A stretch of 64,000 bases of DNA, from the NCBI RefSeq assembly GCF_030817355.1, contig NZ_JAUSZH010000001.1:6513501-6577500 (forward strand). Direction: 5' to 3'. The translations under genes were made by a program, and so were the position numbers. The first letter of the stretch is position 1; every line of letters starts with the position of its first letter. Under the pieces are notes generated by a model. The model was not told the origin of the DNA. It saw nothing but the letters and a program-made list of their open reading frames with translations, and did no database searches. Source of the stretch: Streptomyces sp. V1I1. GTDB lineage: Bacteria; Actinomycetota; Actinomycetes; Streptomycetales; Streptomycetaceae. Positions 54,425 through 63,308 of the stretch are shown here, piece after piece.

Positions 54425-55128
54425 CGGGCCGACTCCGCGAGCGCGGGGGCCGCGTACCGCCCGCTCACCGGCCGCTCGGCGAGCAGCCGCAGGAAGCCCG
54501 GCACCACCGACTCCGGCGCCGGGCGCGGGTCCTCGTCCTCCGGGACGGCGGCCGCGTACAGATCCGTCTGCATGTCACCCGGGTCGACCGTCCACACCCG
54601 CAGTTCCGGCTCCTCGACCGCCAGGACCGCGGCGAGGTGGTCGAGCGCCGCCTTCGAGGCTCCGTAGCCGCCCCACGTCTCGTACGCCTCAGCCCCCGCG
54701 TCCGAGCTGACCGCGATCACCGTGCCCGCGTCCGCCGCCCGCAGCAGCGGCAGTGCCTCCTGTACGAGACCGAGCGCCGCGACCACGTTGGTCTCCAGCG
54801 CCGCCCGCAGCCCCTCCAGCGGCAGCGCCTCCAGCCGCACCAGCGGCTCGGCACCGAGCGCGCTCGCATTGCTCACCAGCAGGTCGAGCCCGCCGAGCCC
54901 ACGGGCCGCGGCCAGCAGCTCCCCGCGATGCCCGGCATCGGTGACGTCGCCCGCCACCGCCACCACCCGTGTCCCGTGCGCGCCGATGCCTCGCGCGCTC
55001 TCCTGAAGTACGTCCGCGGTCCTGGCGCCCAGCACCAGGTCCCAGCCGCGCCGGGCGAGAGCGGTCGCGAGCGCGCGCCCCAGCCCCTTCGAAGCCCCGG
55101 TGATCACCGCTACCGGCATGATGTCCAT
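54421..55128 (-). CDS. Short-chain dehydrogenase paired with QueA-like
   Basis: A 235-aa classical SDR with the NADP motif ITGASKGLGRALATALARRG (about 9-28), NAG-like VSNASALG, catalytic Ser in AVSSDAGAEAYETWGGYGASKAALDHLAA (YxxxK as YGASK), and a C-terminus without a PVDGG motif. Its TGA overlaps the QueA-like ATG, so the two are co-translated. Whether it acts in the same pathway is unknown. Confidence 0.9.
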   Translation of the reverse strand: MDIMPVAVITGASKGLGRALATALARRGWDLVLGARTADVLQESARGIGAHGTRVVAVAGDVTDAGHRGELLAAARGLGGLDLLVSNASALGAEPLVRLEALPLEGLRAALETNVVAALGLVQEALPLLRAADAGTVIAVSSDAGAEAYETWGGYGASKAALDHLAAVLAVEEPELRVWTVDPGDMQTDLYAAAVPEDEDPRPAPESVVPGFLRLLAERPVSGRYAAPALAESAR

Positions 55129-55293
55129 CCCCTTGTCCGCGTCTTTGGCCCCAACCTAGGAACGCGGCCACGCCCGCCGCCTCGTGCCCGGGACCCCACC
55201 CGCCAAGGAACTTCGACCTACGTCCACAGCCCCATGCGGCTGCCCGTCCCCGGCCCGATACGGACTGTCACAGCCCGCCGGTACGGTGAGGTC

Positions 55294-56439
55294 ATGAGTC
55301 ACCGACCCGGTTCCGGCCTCGCCGCCGTGAGCACCGCGCTCCTCGCGATGAGCAGGCATCTCGAGGTGCGTGACGTGCTGAAGACGATCGTCGCCTCGGC
55401 GCGCGAGCTCCTCGACGCCGAGTACGCGGCGCTGGGCGTCCCCGACGACCACGGCGGCTTCGCCCAGTTCGTGGTCGACGGCGTGAGCGACGCGCAGTGG
55501 AAGGCGATCGGCCCGCTCCCGCGGCAGCACGGCATCCTCGCCGCGATGCTCCGGGACGCGAAGACGGAGCGCCTCGCGGATGTGCGCAAGGACCCCCGCT
55601 TCGAGGGCTGGCCGTCCGCCCACCCGGACATGTCCGACTTCCTCGGTCTGCCCGTCAAGGACGGCGACGAGACGATCGGCGCGCTCTTCCTCGCCAACAA
55701 GAGGTGCCCGAAGCCGGACGGCGGTTGCGGCTTCACCGCCGAGGACGAGGAGCTCCTCTCGATCCTCGCCCAGCACGCCGCGATAGCGCTCACCAACGCC
55801 CGGCTGTACGAACGCAGCCGTGAGCTCACGATCGCGGAGGAACGATCCCGCCTGGCCCACGAGTTGCACGACGCGGTCAGCCAGAAGCTGTTCTCGCTCA
55901 GGCTGACCGCGCAGGCCGCGGCCGCGCTCGTGGACCGCGACCCCGCCCGCGCCAAGGGCGAGTTGCAGCAGATCGCGGAGCTCGCCGCCGAGGCCGCGGA
56001 CGAACTGCGCGCCGCTGTCGTCGAGTTGCGCCCCGCCGCCCTCGACGAGGACGGCCTGGTCAACACTCTCCGTACGCAGATCCAGGTCCTGGACCGGGCG
56101 CACACCGCGCGGGTCACCTTCGACACCCGCGGCATCCGTGCGCTGCCCGCCGCGCAGGAGGAGGCCCTGCTCCGGGTCGCCCAGGAGGCCCTGCACAACG
56201 CACTGCGGCACTCCGGCGCCGGCGAGGTCGACGTGGTCCTGGTCCGCCGCGGCCAGGGCGCGGTCCTCAGCGTCACGGACAACGGCAAGGGCTTCGATCC
56301 GAGGACGGTCCGCCGGGCCGGCCGCCATCTGGGACTGGTCTCGATGCGCGACCGGGCGAGCGGCGTCGGTGGAAGGCTCACCGTGGAATCGGCGCCCGGA
56401 AAAGGCACCACGATCGAGATGGAGGCCCCCGGTGGCTGA
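55294..56439 (+). CDS. NarL-type sensor histidine kinase with GAF domain
   Basis: A 381-aa protein. A GAF domain spans about 18-165 (RHLEVRDVLKTIVASARELLDAEYAALGV, DFLGLPVKDGDETIGALFLANK). HisKA_3 has the phospho-acceptor His192 (RSRLAHELHDAVSQKLFSL). HATPase_c has EEALLRVAQEALHNALRHSGA, VTDNGKGFDP and HLGLVSMRDRA. It is cytoplasmic with no membrane helix, so it senses an internal signal (GAF: redox, gas or cyclic nucleotide). Overlaps the response-regulator gene by eight bases. Confidence 0.94.
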   Translation: MSHRPGSGLAAVSTALLAMSRHLEVRDVLKTIVASARELLDAEYAALGVPDDHGGFAQFVVDGVSDAQWKAIGPLPRQHGILAAMLRDAKTERLADVRKDPRFEGWPSAHPDMSDFLGLPVKDGDETIGALFLANKRCPKPDGGCGFTAEDEELLSILAQHAAIALTNARLYERSRELTIAEERSRLAHELHDAVSQKLFSLRLTAQAAAALVDRDPARAKGELQQIAELAAEAADELRAAVVELRPAALDEDGLVNTLRTQIQVLDRAHTARVTFDTRGIRALPAAQEEALLRVAQEALHNALRHSGAGEVDVVLVRRGQGAVLSVTDNGKGFDPRTVRRAGRHLGLVSMRDRASGVGGRLTVESAPGKGTTIEMEAPGG

Positions 56440-57112
56440 CGATGTGCCCAGTTCGAAGACCGGGATTTCGAAGACCGGGATGATCCGTGTGCTGCTGGTC
56501 GACGATCACCAGGTGGTCCGCCGGGGCCTGCGTACCTTCCTCGAGATCCAGGACGACATCGAGGTCGTCGGTGAAGCCGCGGACGGGGCCGAAGGGGTCG
56601 CCCGCGCCGAGGAGTTGAAGCCGGACGTGGTCCTGATGGACGTCAAGATGCCCGGCACCGACGGCATCGAGGCGCTCCGCAAACTCCGCGAACTCGCCAA
56701 CCCCGCGAAGGTGTTGATCGTCACCAGCTTCACCGAACAGCGTACGGTCGTGCCCGCCCTGCGCGCGGGCGCGTCGGGGTACGTCTACAAGGACGTGGAC
56801 CCGGAGGCGCTGGCCGGGGCGATCCGCTCCGTACACGCGGGCCATGTGCTGCTCCAGCCTGAGGTTGCGGGCGCGCTCCTGGCGCAGGACGCCCCGGGCA
56901 ACGGCACGGGGCGCGGCGGCACCCTCACCGAACGCGAGAAGGAGGTCCTGGGCCTGATCGCGGACGGCCGCTCCAACCGTGAGATCGCCCGGGCGCTCGT
57001 CCTGTCCGAGAAAACCGTCAAGACACACGTCTCGAACATTCTGATGAAGCTGGACCTGGCGGATCGCACCCAAGCGGCGCTGTGGGCCGTCCGGCATGGC
57101 CTGACGAGCTAA
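56432..57112 (+). CDS. NarL/FixJ-type response regulator
   Basis: A 226-aa protein. The receiver domain has phospho-acceptor Asp70 (DVVLMDVKMPG), an early DD pair (LLVDDHQ), a Thr (IVTSFTE) and Lys (YVYKD). The LuxR-type HTH (TEREKEVLGLIADGRSNREIARALVLSEKTVKTHVSNILMKLDLADRTQAA) is at the C-terminus. GGAG precedes the GTG at 56432; the first 14 residues include a direct repeat (SKTGISKTG) encoded by a 14-bp duplication. Cognate of the upstream kinase. Confidence 0.94.
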   Translation: MADDVPSSKTGISKTGMIRVLLVDDHQVVRRGLRTFLEIQDDIEVVGEAADGAEGVARAEELKPDVVLMDVKMPGTDGIEALRKLRELANPAKVLIVTSFTEQRTVVPALRAGASGYVYKDVDPEALAGAIRSVHAGHVLLQPEVAGALLAQDAPGNGTGRGGTLTEREKEVLGLIADGRSNREIARALVLSEKTVKTHVSNILMKLDLADRTQAALWAVRHGLTS

Positions 57113-57250
57113 CCGGTCCGTCTCGCTCCGGTCTGAGATTCATACCGTCGGGTGGATGTCACCTGTCCGGCGCATCCTGATCGACTCGGCGCCGTTGTCC
57201 ATGGCGTGCTGCGGCGGCCGGCCGCAGCGAACGCTCAGGAGGATTTCGAA

Positions 57251-57496
57251 GTGAAGAACCTGAAGAAGGCCGCTGCCCTCACCATGGTCGCCGGGAGCCT
57301 CGTCGCCGCCGGCGCGGGTGTCGCGTCCGCCACCACCGGTGCGCACGCGGACGGCACGGCTGCGGGCTCCCCGGGCGTTGCCTCCGGCAACGTGGTTCAG
57401 GTGCCGGTCCACGTCCCGGTGAACGTCGTCGGCAACACCGTGAACGTGATCGGCGCCCTCAACCCGGCGTTCGGGAACTACGGCTACAACGGCTGA
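57251..57496 (+). CDS. chpE: Short chaplin ChpE
   Basis: An 81-aa secreted hydrophobic surfactant peptide coating aerial hyphae and spores. Signal peptide about 1-28 (KNLKKAAALTMVAGSLVAAGAGVASA). The single chaplin domain is GSPGVASGNVVQVPVHVPVNVVGNTVNVIGALNPAFGNYGYNG. Unlike most short chaplins it has no cysteines, the mark of ChpE. AGGAGG precedes the GTG at 57251. A hairpin terminator and a 67-bp tandem repeat follow. Confidence 0.95.
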   Translation: MKNLKKAAALTMVAGSLVAAGAGVASATTGAHADGTAAGSPGVASGNVVQVPVHVPVNVVGNTVNVIGALNPAFGNYGYNG

Positions 57497-57506
57497 CGGG
57501 TCACGC

Positions 57507-57554
57507 CCCACGGCAACCACCCGCTCTGTTTCCAGGGTTCGTGGTTGCCGTGGG
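57507..57554 (+). terminator. Hairpin after chpE
   Basis: CCCACGGCAACCAC (57507-57520) and GTGGTTGCCGTGGG (57541-57554) are exact reverse complements with a 20-nt loop, ten bases after the chaplin stop. The right arm lies in the first unit of the 67-bp repeat. Confidence 0.8.
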
Positions 57555-57731
57555 CCGGGGGCGTTGGTGGTGCTGTCCGGTGGTGGGTCTCGCGGTTTCC
57601 AGGGTTCATAGTTGGCGTGGGCCGGGGGCGTTGGTGGTGCTGTCCGGTGGGTGGTTTCGCGGTTTCCAGCGTTCGTGGTTGGCGTGGGTCAGGGGACGTT
57701 GGCGGTTGCTGCCCGGTGGTGGGTCCCGCGG
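57529..57731. repeat. Three 67-bp tandem repeats
   Basis: Units start at 57529, 57596 and 57663, each beginning TTTCCAGGGTTC or TTTCCAGCGTTC and containing GTGGTTGGCGTGGG-like and GTTGGTGGTGCTGTCCGGTG segments. Units 1 and 2 are about 90 percent identical; unit 3 is more diverged. It fills most of the 349-bp gap after chpE; no gene is supported there. Confidence 0.92.
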
Positions 57732-57817
57732 GCGAACCCATGCACCGCCCCGGGCTCGGAGGAGCCCCGGAATCCGCACCGCACGGCACCGGGCGCCCCG
57801 GAGCCGCGGCCCGGACT

Positions 57818-57860
57818 CCCGCGTCAGCGCGATCCGCGCCCCGCGTCAGCGCGATCCGCG
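57818..57860. repeat. 21-bp duplication over the stop of the 262-aa gene
   Basis: 57818-57838 and 57840-57860 are identical over 21 bases (core GCGTCAGCGCGATCCGCG), period 22. The second contains the TGA (57846-57848, minus strand). Confidence 0.9.
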
Positions 57861-58634
57861 TTCGCGCTCCTCCACGTACGCGTTGTACGCCGCCACCTGT
57901 GCCCGTCTCGCCACCCGTTCCACCGGGCGCAGCGCCTCCACCCGCGCCGACATCTCCGATGCGCTCACCGCCCCGCCGTGGCCGTTCTCGTACGCCACCG
58001 AGACCAGCAGCCCGACCCGCTGAGCCAGCTCCAACACCCGTACCGCCCGCGGCGGATACCCGGGCGCCAGCGCCTCGCGGCCCCGCTCGGCCCGCGCCCG
58101 GTAGGCGTCGATCGCCGCCTCCGCCACCGGGCCCGACGCCGCCACATCGAGCCGCGACAGCACCTCCGTCGCGTCCCGCAGCGCCTCAGCGAGCTCCCGC
58201 TCCGCCTCCCCGAGCGAGGGCACGTCCGCGGGCGGCGCCTCCCGTACCGGCAGGCAGTGCCAGACGACCTCCACATGCTGATCACCCGCGGGCCCCGCCT
58301 CGTACACCTCGGGCACCAGCCCGTACGCCGCGCCCGAGGCGACGACCGCCTCTTCCGCGTCGAGCGCCCGCGCGTTGAACTCCGGTGGCCCGCTGAGCCC
58401 CAGCGGATGCCCCGGCGCGGGCAGCGCGACCCGGTACCCGGTCACCCCGAGCGCACGCAGCCGCCCCAGCGCCAGCGTGAGCCCGACCGGGCCCGCCTCG
58501 CCCGGCAGACCCTCCACCCGGTGCACCGCGTCGTCGCCGACGATGGCGAGCGCCGCGTCATCCGGTGATACAAATCCGGCCAACAGGGCATTTCCCCATG
58601 CGGCCAGCCGTCCTGAGCGTGGTTCGGAAAGCAT
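57846..58634 (-). CDS. Conserved hypothetical protein (262 aa)
   Basis: I do not recognise a named family. The protein begins MLSEPRSGRLAAWGNALLAGFVSPDDAALAIVGDDAVHRVEG and has a HVEVVWHCLPVRE central strand and a long helical C-terminus (GEAERELAEALRDATEVLSRLDVAASGPV..., ALRPVERVARRAQVAAYNAYVEERERG). No signal peptide or membrane helix. It resembles streptomycete proteins of unknown role by overall composition. Divergent from the ABC ATPase gene. Confidence 0.8.
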   Translation of the reverse strand: MLSEPRSGRLAAWGNALLAGFVSPDDAALAIVGDDAVHRVEGLPGEAGPVGLTLALGRLRALGVTGYRVALPAPGHPLGLSGPPEFNARALDAEEAVVASGAAYGLVPEVYEAGPAGDQHVEVVWHCLPVREAPPADVPSLGEAERELAEALRDATEVLSRLDVAASGPVAEAAIDAYRARAERGREALAPGYPPRAVRVLELAQRVGLLVSVAYENGHGGAVSASEMSARVEALRPVERVARRAQVAAYNAYVEERERGSR

Positions 58635-58770
58635 GGACCCAGCCTAGGGACCGGACCGGGGGACCGGGCCACCCGACCGGTGGCGTAGGTTTTCCCTGGG
58701 AGCCGCGCCCACAGGTGCACAAACGCCCCCCAACTACCTCAAGACGATTGCATGGGGAGACAACGCGCTC

Positions 58771-59547
<777 letters not shown>

Positions 59548-59568
<21 letters not shown>

Positions 59569-59594
59569 CCACAGGGCCTCCCGCTCGGCTGACC
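59548..59594. repeat. 23-bp tandem duplication over the ABC ATPase stop
   Basis: 59548-59570 and 59572-59594 are identical (CAGGGCCTCCCGCTCGGCTG plus ACC), period 24; the first contains TGA 59566-59568. Confidence 0.95.
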
Positions 59595-59682
59595 GACGGT
59601 CCCGGGCCGGAGCGGCTGACCTGATCCGGACCCTGCCGTCGCCCACTGTCCCTGCCACGACCGGCGGACCTACCATGACCAT

Positions 59683-60111
59683 GTGGAAATCGACGCATGG
59701 GTGTGGTGGCTGATCGGCGCGGTCGGACTGGGCATTCCGCTCGTCCTGACAGCGATGCCCGAATTCGGAATGTTCTCCGCCGGAGCAGTGGCCGCGGCCG
59801 TGGTCGCGGCGCTCGGCGGCGGCACGGTGGCCCAGGTGCTGGTCTTCGCCGTGGTGTCCGTCGCACTCATCGCGGTCGTACGCCCCATCGCGACCCGTCA
59901 CAGATCCCAGAGCCCCCAGTTCGCCAGCGGGATCGACGCACTGAAGGGCCGTCAGGCCGTCGTCCTGGAGCGGGTCGACGGCAGCGGCGGCCGGATCAAA
60001 CTCGCCGGCGAGGTATGGTCCGCACGCGCACTCGACGCGGACATGTCCTACGAGGCGGGCCAGCAGGTCGACGTCGTGGAGATCGACGGAGCCACCGCCG
60101 TGGTCATGTGA
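59683..60111 (+). CDS. NfeD-like protein, short form
   Basis: A 142-aa protein with an N-terminal hydrophobic half (about 7-70, three helices) and an OB-fold C-terminus (LKGRQAVVLERVDGSGGRIKLAGEVWSARAL...EAGQQVDVVEIDGATAVV). NfeD proteins partner SPFH proteins. GTG at 59683 and no clear Shine-Dalgarno. The SPFH gene follows after 91 bp. Confidence 0.92.
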   Translation: MEIDAWVWWLIGAVGLGIPLVLTAMPEFGMFSAGAVAAAVVAALGGGTVAQVLVFAVVSVALIAVVRPIATRHRSQSPQFASGIDALKGRQAVVLERVDGSGGRIKLAGEVWSARALDADMSYEAGQQVDVVEIDGATAVVM

Positions 60112-60202
60112 CCAAGAGAAGCCGAACGCCCCCCACACCAGGCCGTGTTCTGGGAAACTCGATCATCAGAATCATCCGGCAGCGAAGGGCACAGGGAACA
60201 CG

Positions 60203-61168
60203 ATGCAACCGATCATCATCGTCCTGATCATTCTGGTGGTGCTGGTCTTCATCGCCCTCATCAAGACGATCCAGGTCATCCCGCAGGCCAGTGCCGCCAT
60301 CGTCGAGCGCTTCGGGCGCTACACCCGCACCCTCAACGCGGGCCTGAACATCGTCGTCCCGTTCATCGACTCGATCCGCAACCGCATCGACCTGCGTGAA
60401 CAGGTCGTCCCCTTCCCGCCCCAGCCGGTGATCACCCAGGACAACCTGGTGGTCAACATCGACACGGTCATCTATTACCAGGTGACCGACGCCCGGGCCG
60501 CGACGTACGAGGTCGCCAGTTACATCCAGGCGATCGAGCAGCTCACCGTCACCACCCTCCGCAACATCATCGGCGGCATGGACCTGGAGCGGACCCTGAC
60601 CTCCCGCGAGGAGATCAACGCGGCCCTGCGCGGCGTCCTCGACGAAGCCACCGGCAAGTGGGGCATCCGCGTCAACCGTGTCGAGCTCAAGGCGATCGAG
60701 CCGCCCACCTCCATCCAGGACTCGATGGAGAAGCAGATGCGCGCCGACCGTGACAAGCGCGCCGCGATCCTCACCGCCGAGGGCATCCGCCAGTCGCAGA
60801 TCCTCACCGCCGAAGGTGAGAAGCAGTCCGCGATCCTGCGCGCCGAAGGTGAGGCCAAGGCGGCCGCGCTGCGCGCCGAGGGCGAGGCCCAGGCCATCCG
60901 TACGGTCTTCGAGTCCATCCACGCCGGAGACGCCGACCAGAAGCTCCTCGCCTACCAGTACCTCCAGATGCTCCCGAAGATCGCCGAGGGCGACGCCAAC
61001 AAGCTCTGGATCGTGCCCAGCGAGATCGGCGACGCGCTCAAGGGCCTCAGCGGCGCCATGGGCAACTTCAATCCGATGGCAGGCATGGGCGGCGGCTCAG
61101 GATCCGGATCCGGCAACTCCGGCGGCGGCAACGGCACGGAGCGCCGCGAGCAGCCCCCCATCGACTGA
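60203..61168 (+). CDS. SPFH/band-7 family membrane-associated protein
   Basis: A 321-aa protein with one N-terminal helix (about 3-20), a stomatin-type SPFH domain (SAAIVERFGRYTRTLNAGLNIVVPFIDSIRNRIDLREQVVPFPPQPVITQDNLVVNIDTVIYYQ), then a coiled region with repeated ILTAEGE and ILRAEGEAKAAALRAEGEA, and a Gly/Ser-rich tail. Such proteins assemble membrane microdomain rings and guard proteases. Pairs with the upstream NfeD gene. Confidence 0.94.
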   Translation: MQPIIIVLIILVVLVFIALIKTIQVIPQASAAIVERFGRYTRTLNAGLNIVVPFIDSIRNRIDLREQVVPFPPQPVITQDNLVVNIDTVIYYQVTDARAATYEVASYIQAIEQLTVTTLRNIIGGMDLERTLTSREEINAALRGVLDEATGKWGIRVNRVELKAIEPPTSIQDSMEKQMRADRDKRAAILTAEGIRQSQILTAEGEKQSAILRAEGEAKAAALRAEGEAQAIRTVFESIHAGDADQKLLAYQYLQMLPKIAEGDANKLWIVPSEIGDALKGLSGAMGNFNPMAGMGGGSGSGSGNSGGGNGTERREQPPID

Positions 61169-61226
61169 CCAGGCAGACCCTCAGGCATGATCGGTGCACC
61201 CGGCACCGATCATCGAGGGGCTCACC

Positions 61227-61994
61227 GTGACCATCTGGGAGATGCTCGCCGTCTTCGCCGCGGGTATCGGCGCCGGCACGATCAACACCATCGTCGGTTC
61301 GGGAACGCTGATCACCTTCCCGGTGCTCCTTGCCACCGGCCTCCCCCCGGTCACCGCCACCGTCTCCAACGCCCTCGGCCTGATCCCCGGCTCGGTCAGC
61401 GGAGCCATCGGCTACCGCGCCGAACTCACCGGCCAGCGCAGCCGCCTCCTGCGCCTGAGCATCGCCGCCGCGATCGGCGGCATCAGCGGAGCCGTACTCC
61501 TGCTGATGCTTCCCCCCACGGCCTTCGAGACGATCGTGCCGGTACTGGTCGCGCTCGCCCTCATCCTGGTGATCCTCCAGCCGCGCATCGCCAAGGCCGT
61601 CCAGCGCCGCCGCGACCACAACGGCACCCACACCCACCCCGATGGCGGCCCGCTCCTGTTCACCGGACTGCTGCTCGCCAGCGTCTACGGCGGCTACTTC
61701 ACCGCGGCCCAGGGGATCATCTACATCTCCCTCATGGGCATGCTGGTCGACGACACCATGCAGCGCCTCAACGCCGCCAAGAACGTCCTCGCCGCCGTCG
61801 TCAACAGCATCGCCGCGCTCTTCTTCCTCTTCGTCGCGGACTTCGACTGGACGGCCGTCCTGCTGATCGCGGTCGGCTCCGCCATCGGCGGCCAGCTCGG
61901 CGCGAAGATCGGCCGCCGCCTCCCGCCCACCGCGCTGCGCGCGCTGATCGTGGCGGTCGGCACCGTCGCCATCGTCCAGCTGCTGCTCCGCTGA
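61227..61994 (+). CDS. TauE/SafE family permease
   Basis: A 255-aa membrane protein of the sulfite/organosulfur exporter family with two four-helix repeats. Visible segments are GIGAGTINTIVGSGTLITFPVLLATGLPPVTATVSNALGLIPGSVSGAIGYR and LLLASVYGGYFTAAQGIIYISLMGML. The GTG at 61227 has GAGGGG upstream; a start at 61194 is the alternative. Substrate uncertain. Not obviously tied to the SPFH pair. Confidence 0.9.
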   Translation: MTIWEMLAVFAAGIGAGTINTIVGSGTLITFPVLLATGLPPVTATVSNALGLIPGSVSGAIGYRAELTGQRSRLLRLSIAAAIGGISGAVLLLMLPPTAFETIVPVLVALALILVILQPRIAKAVQRRRDHNGTHTHPDGGPLLFTGLLLASVYGGYFTAAQGIIYISLMGMLVDDTMQRLNAAKNVLAAVVNSIAALFFLFVADFDWTAVLLIAVGSAIGGQLGAKIGRRLPPTALRALIVAVGTVAIVQLLLR

Positions 61995-62000
61995 CGCACA

Positions 62001-62030
62001 AAGGCCCGCCCTCGTCCGAGAGCGGGCCTT
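62001..62030. terminator. Terminator after the TauE gene
   Basis: AAGGCCCGC (62001-62009) and GCGGGCCTT (62022-62030) pair perfectly, with possible inner CTC/GAG pairing, between convergent genes. Confidence 0.82.
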
Positions 62031-62048
62031 CACCGACTGGTTCTCGCG

Positions 62049-62558
62049 TTACGCGGCGGGCTGGGCCGCCAGCCACCCCGGCAGCTCCGACCGCTCACCG
62101 ACCCGCATCCCGAGCAGCATCGCGTCCGCCGGAGACGGTACGAAGGGCTGGTGCAGCAGCGGCATCCCCGCCTGCTCCGGCGTACGGTCCGCTTTGCGGT
62201 GATTGTCCTCGGCGCAGGACGCCACCGTGTTCAGCCAGCTGTCCGCACCACCGTGCGACCGCGGCACCACGTGGTCCACGGTCGTGGCGCGCCTACCGCA
62301 GTACGCGCACCGGTGCTGGTCCCGTACCAGCACACCCCGCCTCGACCACGGCGCCTGTCTTCGGAACGGCACCCGGACATAGCGGCACAGCCTGATCACC
62401 CGGGGCACCGGAAGATCGACAGCGGCGGCGCGCACACGGAGTCCGGGGTGGGCCTGCTCGACCACGGCCTTGTCCTGCAGCACCAGAACCACAGCACGGT
62501 TGAGTGTCACCGTCGACAGCGGCTCGAAGCTCGCATTCAGCACCAGCGTGTCACGCAT
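62049..62558 (-). CDS. HNH endonuclease
   Basis: A 169-aa protein. The HNH core is CAYCGRRATTVDHVVPRSHGGADSWLNTVASCAEDNHRKADRTP, with CxxC zinc pairs and the catalytic-type His (DHVVP) and Asn. The N-terminal third (LVLNASFEPLSTVTLNRAVVLVLQDKAVVEQ) is the conserved extension of the actinobacterial 5-methylcytosine-HNH-like family. GGGAGG nine bases before the ATG sets the start at 62558. Confidence 0.92.
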   Translation of the reverse strand: MRDTLVLNASFEPLSTVTLNRAVVLVLQDKAVVEQAHPGLRVRAAAVDLPVPRVIRLCRYVRVPFRRQAPWSRRGVLVRDQHRCAYCGRRATTVDHVVPRSHGGADSWLNTVASCAEDNHRKADRTPEQAGMPLLHQPFVPSPADAMLLGMRVGERSELPGWLAAQPAA

Positions 62559-62655
62559 CTCGCCCACCTCCCGTTCGCCGGCCCAGCCCGTTGCGGGCCT
62601 TGGGCTTGGATCAACTCTGGCCGGGCGCGCCGAGATGGACAACGCAATAAAAGAT

Positions 62656-62690
62656 GCCCTGCCCTGATCTCTCCAAGACCAGGGCAGGGC
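62656..62690 (-). terminator. Intrinsic terminator after the PEBP gene
   Basis: GCCCTGCCCTG and CAGGGCAGGGC form a perfect 11-bp stem; on the minus strand it is followed by ATCTTTTATT, a real U-tract, unusual for this window. Confidence 0.92.
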
Positions 62691-62713
62691 AAACAAGAAA
62701 CGAACGCTGAGCT

Positions 62714-63244
62714 CTACGAGGGACCCTCGTACTCGGCGATCAGCTGCGCACGGGCAAGCGTGTGGAACCGCAGATTGAACCCCACGGCCGCGGGCGGGAC
62801 ATCCGCGTCCGGGCCGAGCTTCTCGCTGTCCACCGCGTACACCGTGAACACATAGCGGTGGTTCTCACCGGCCGGCGGAGCGGCGCCGCCGAAGTCCTTC
62901 GACCCATAGTCGTTACGGACCTGAACCGCGCCCTCGGGCAGCCCCTCGAACTTCCCGCTGCCCGCACCCGCAGGCAGCTCAGTGACCGACGCCGGGATGT
63001 CGAAGAGCACCCAGTGCCAGAACCCGCTGCCCGTGGGCGCATCCGGATCGAAGCACGTCACGGCGAAGCTCCTGGTCTCGGCCGGGAAACCCTCCCACCG
63101 CAGGTGCGGCGAGGTGTTGCCCGCCGCGTAGACCTGGGCGTCCTTCAGCACCGACCCCGGCGCGATGTCATCACTCACCACCGTGAACGACGGCACCGCC
63201 GGATGAAAGTCGTGCGGAAGCGGCGCCCTCTTGAGCTCGGTCAC
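62714..63244 (-). CDS. YbhB/YbcL family PEBP protein
   Basis: A 176-aa RKIP/PEBP-like protein. Signature segments are [78 protein letters not shown]. The ligand pocket His and Asp-Pro are in place. Function in bacteria is unclear. GGAGG eight bases before the GTG at 63244. Confidence 0.93.
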   Translation of the reverse strand: MTELKRAPLPHDFHPAVPSFTVVSDDIAPGSVLKDAQVYAAGNTSPHLRWEGFPAETRSFAVTCFDPDAPTGSGFWHWVLFDIPASVTELPAGAGSGKFEGLPEGAVQVRNDYGSKDFGGAAPPAGENHRYVFTVYAVDSEKLGPDADVPPAAVGFNLRFHTLARAQLIAEYEGPS

Positions 63245-63308
63245 GTCTGAACCTCCGATTCGGCTGTTCTGCCTGTCTGTCGGTCTGCCTGCCCTGCCTG
63301 ATCCGAGC

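Noticed and set aside
57497..57845. Coding potential in the 67-bp tandem repeat
   Set aside because: The 67-bp period is not a multiple of three and open frames change between units, so a repeat protein is not supported.
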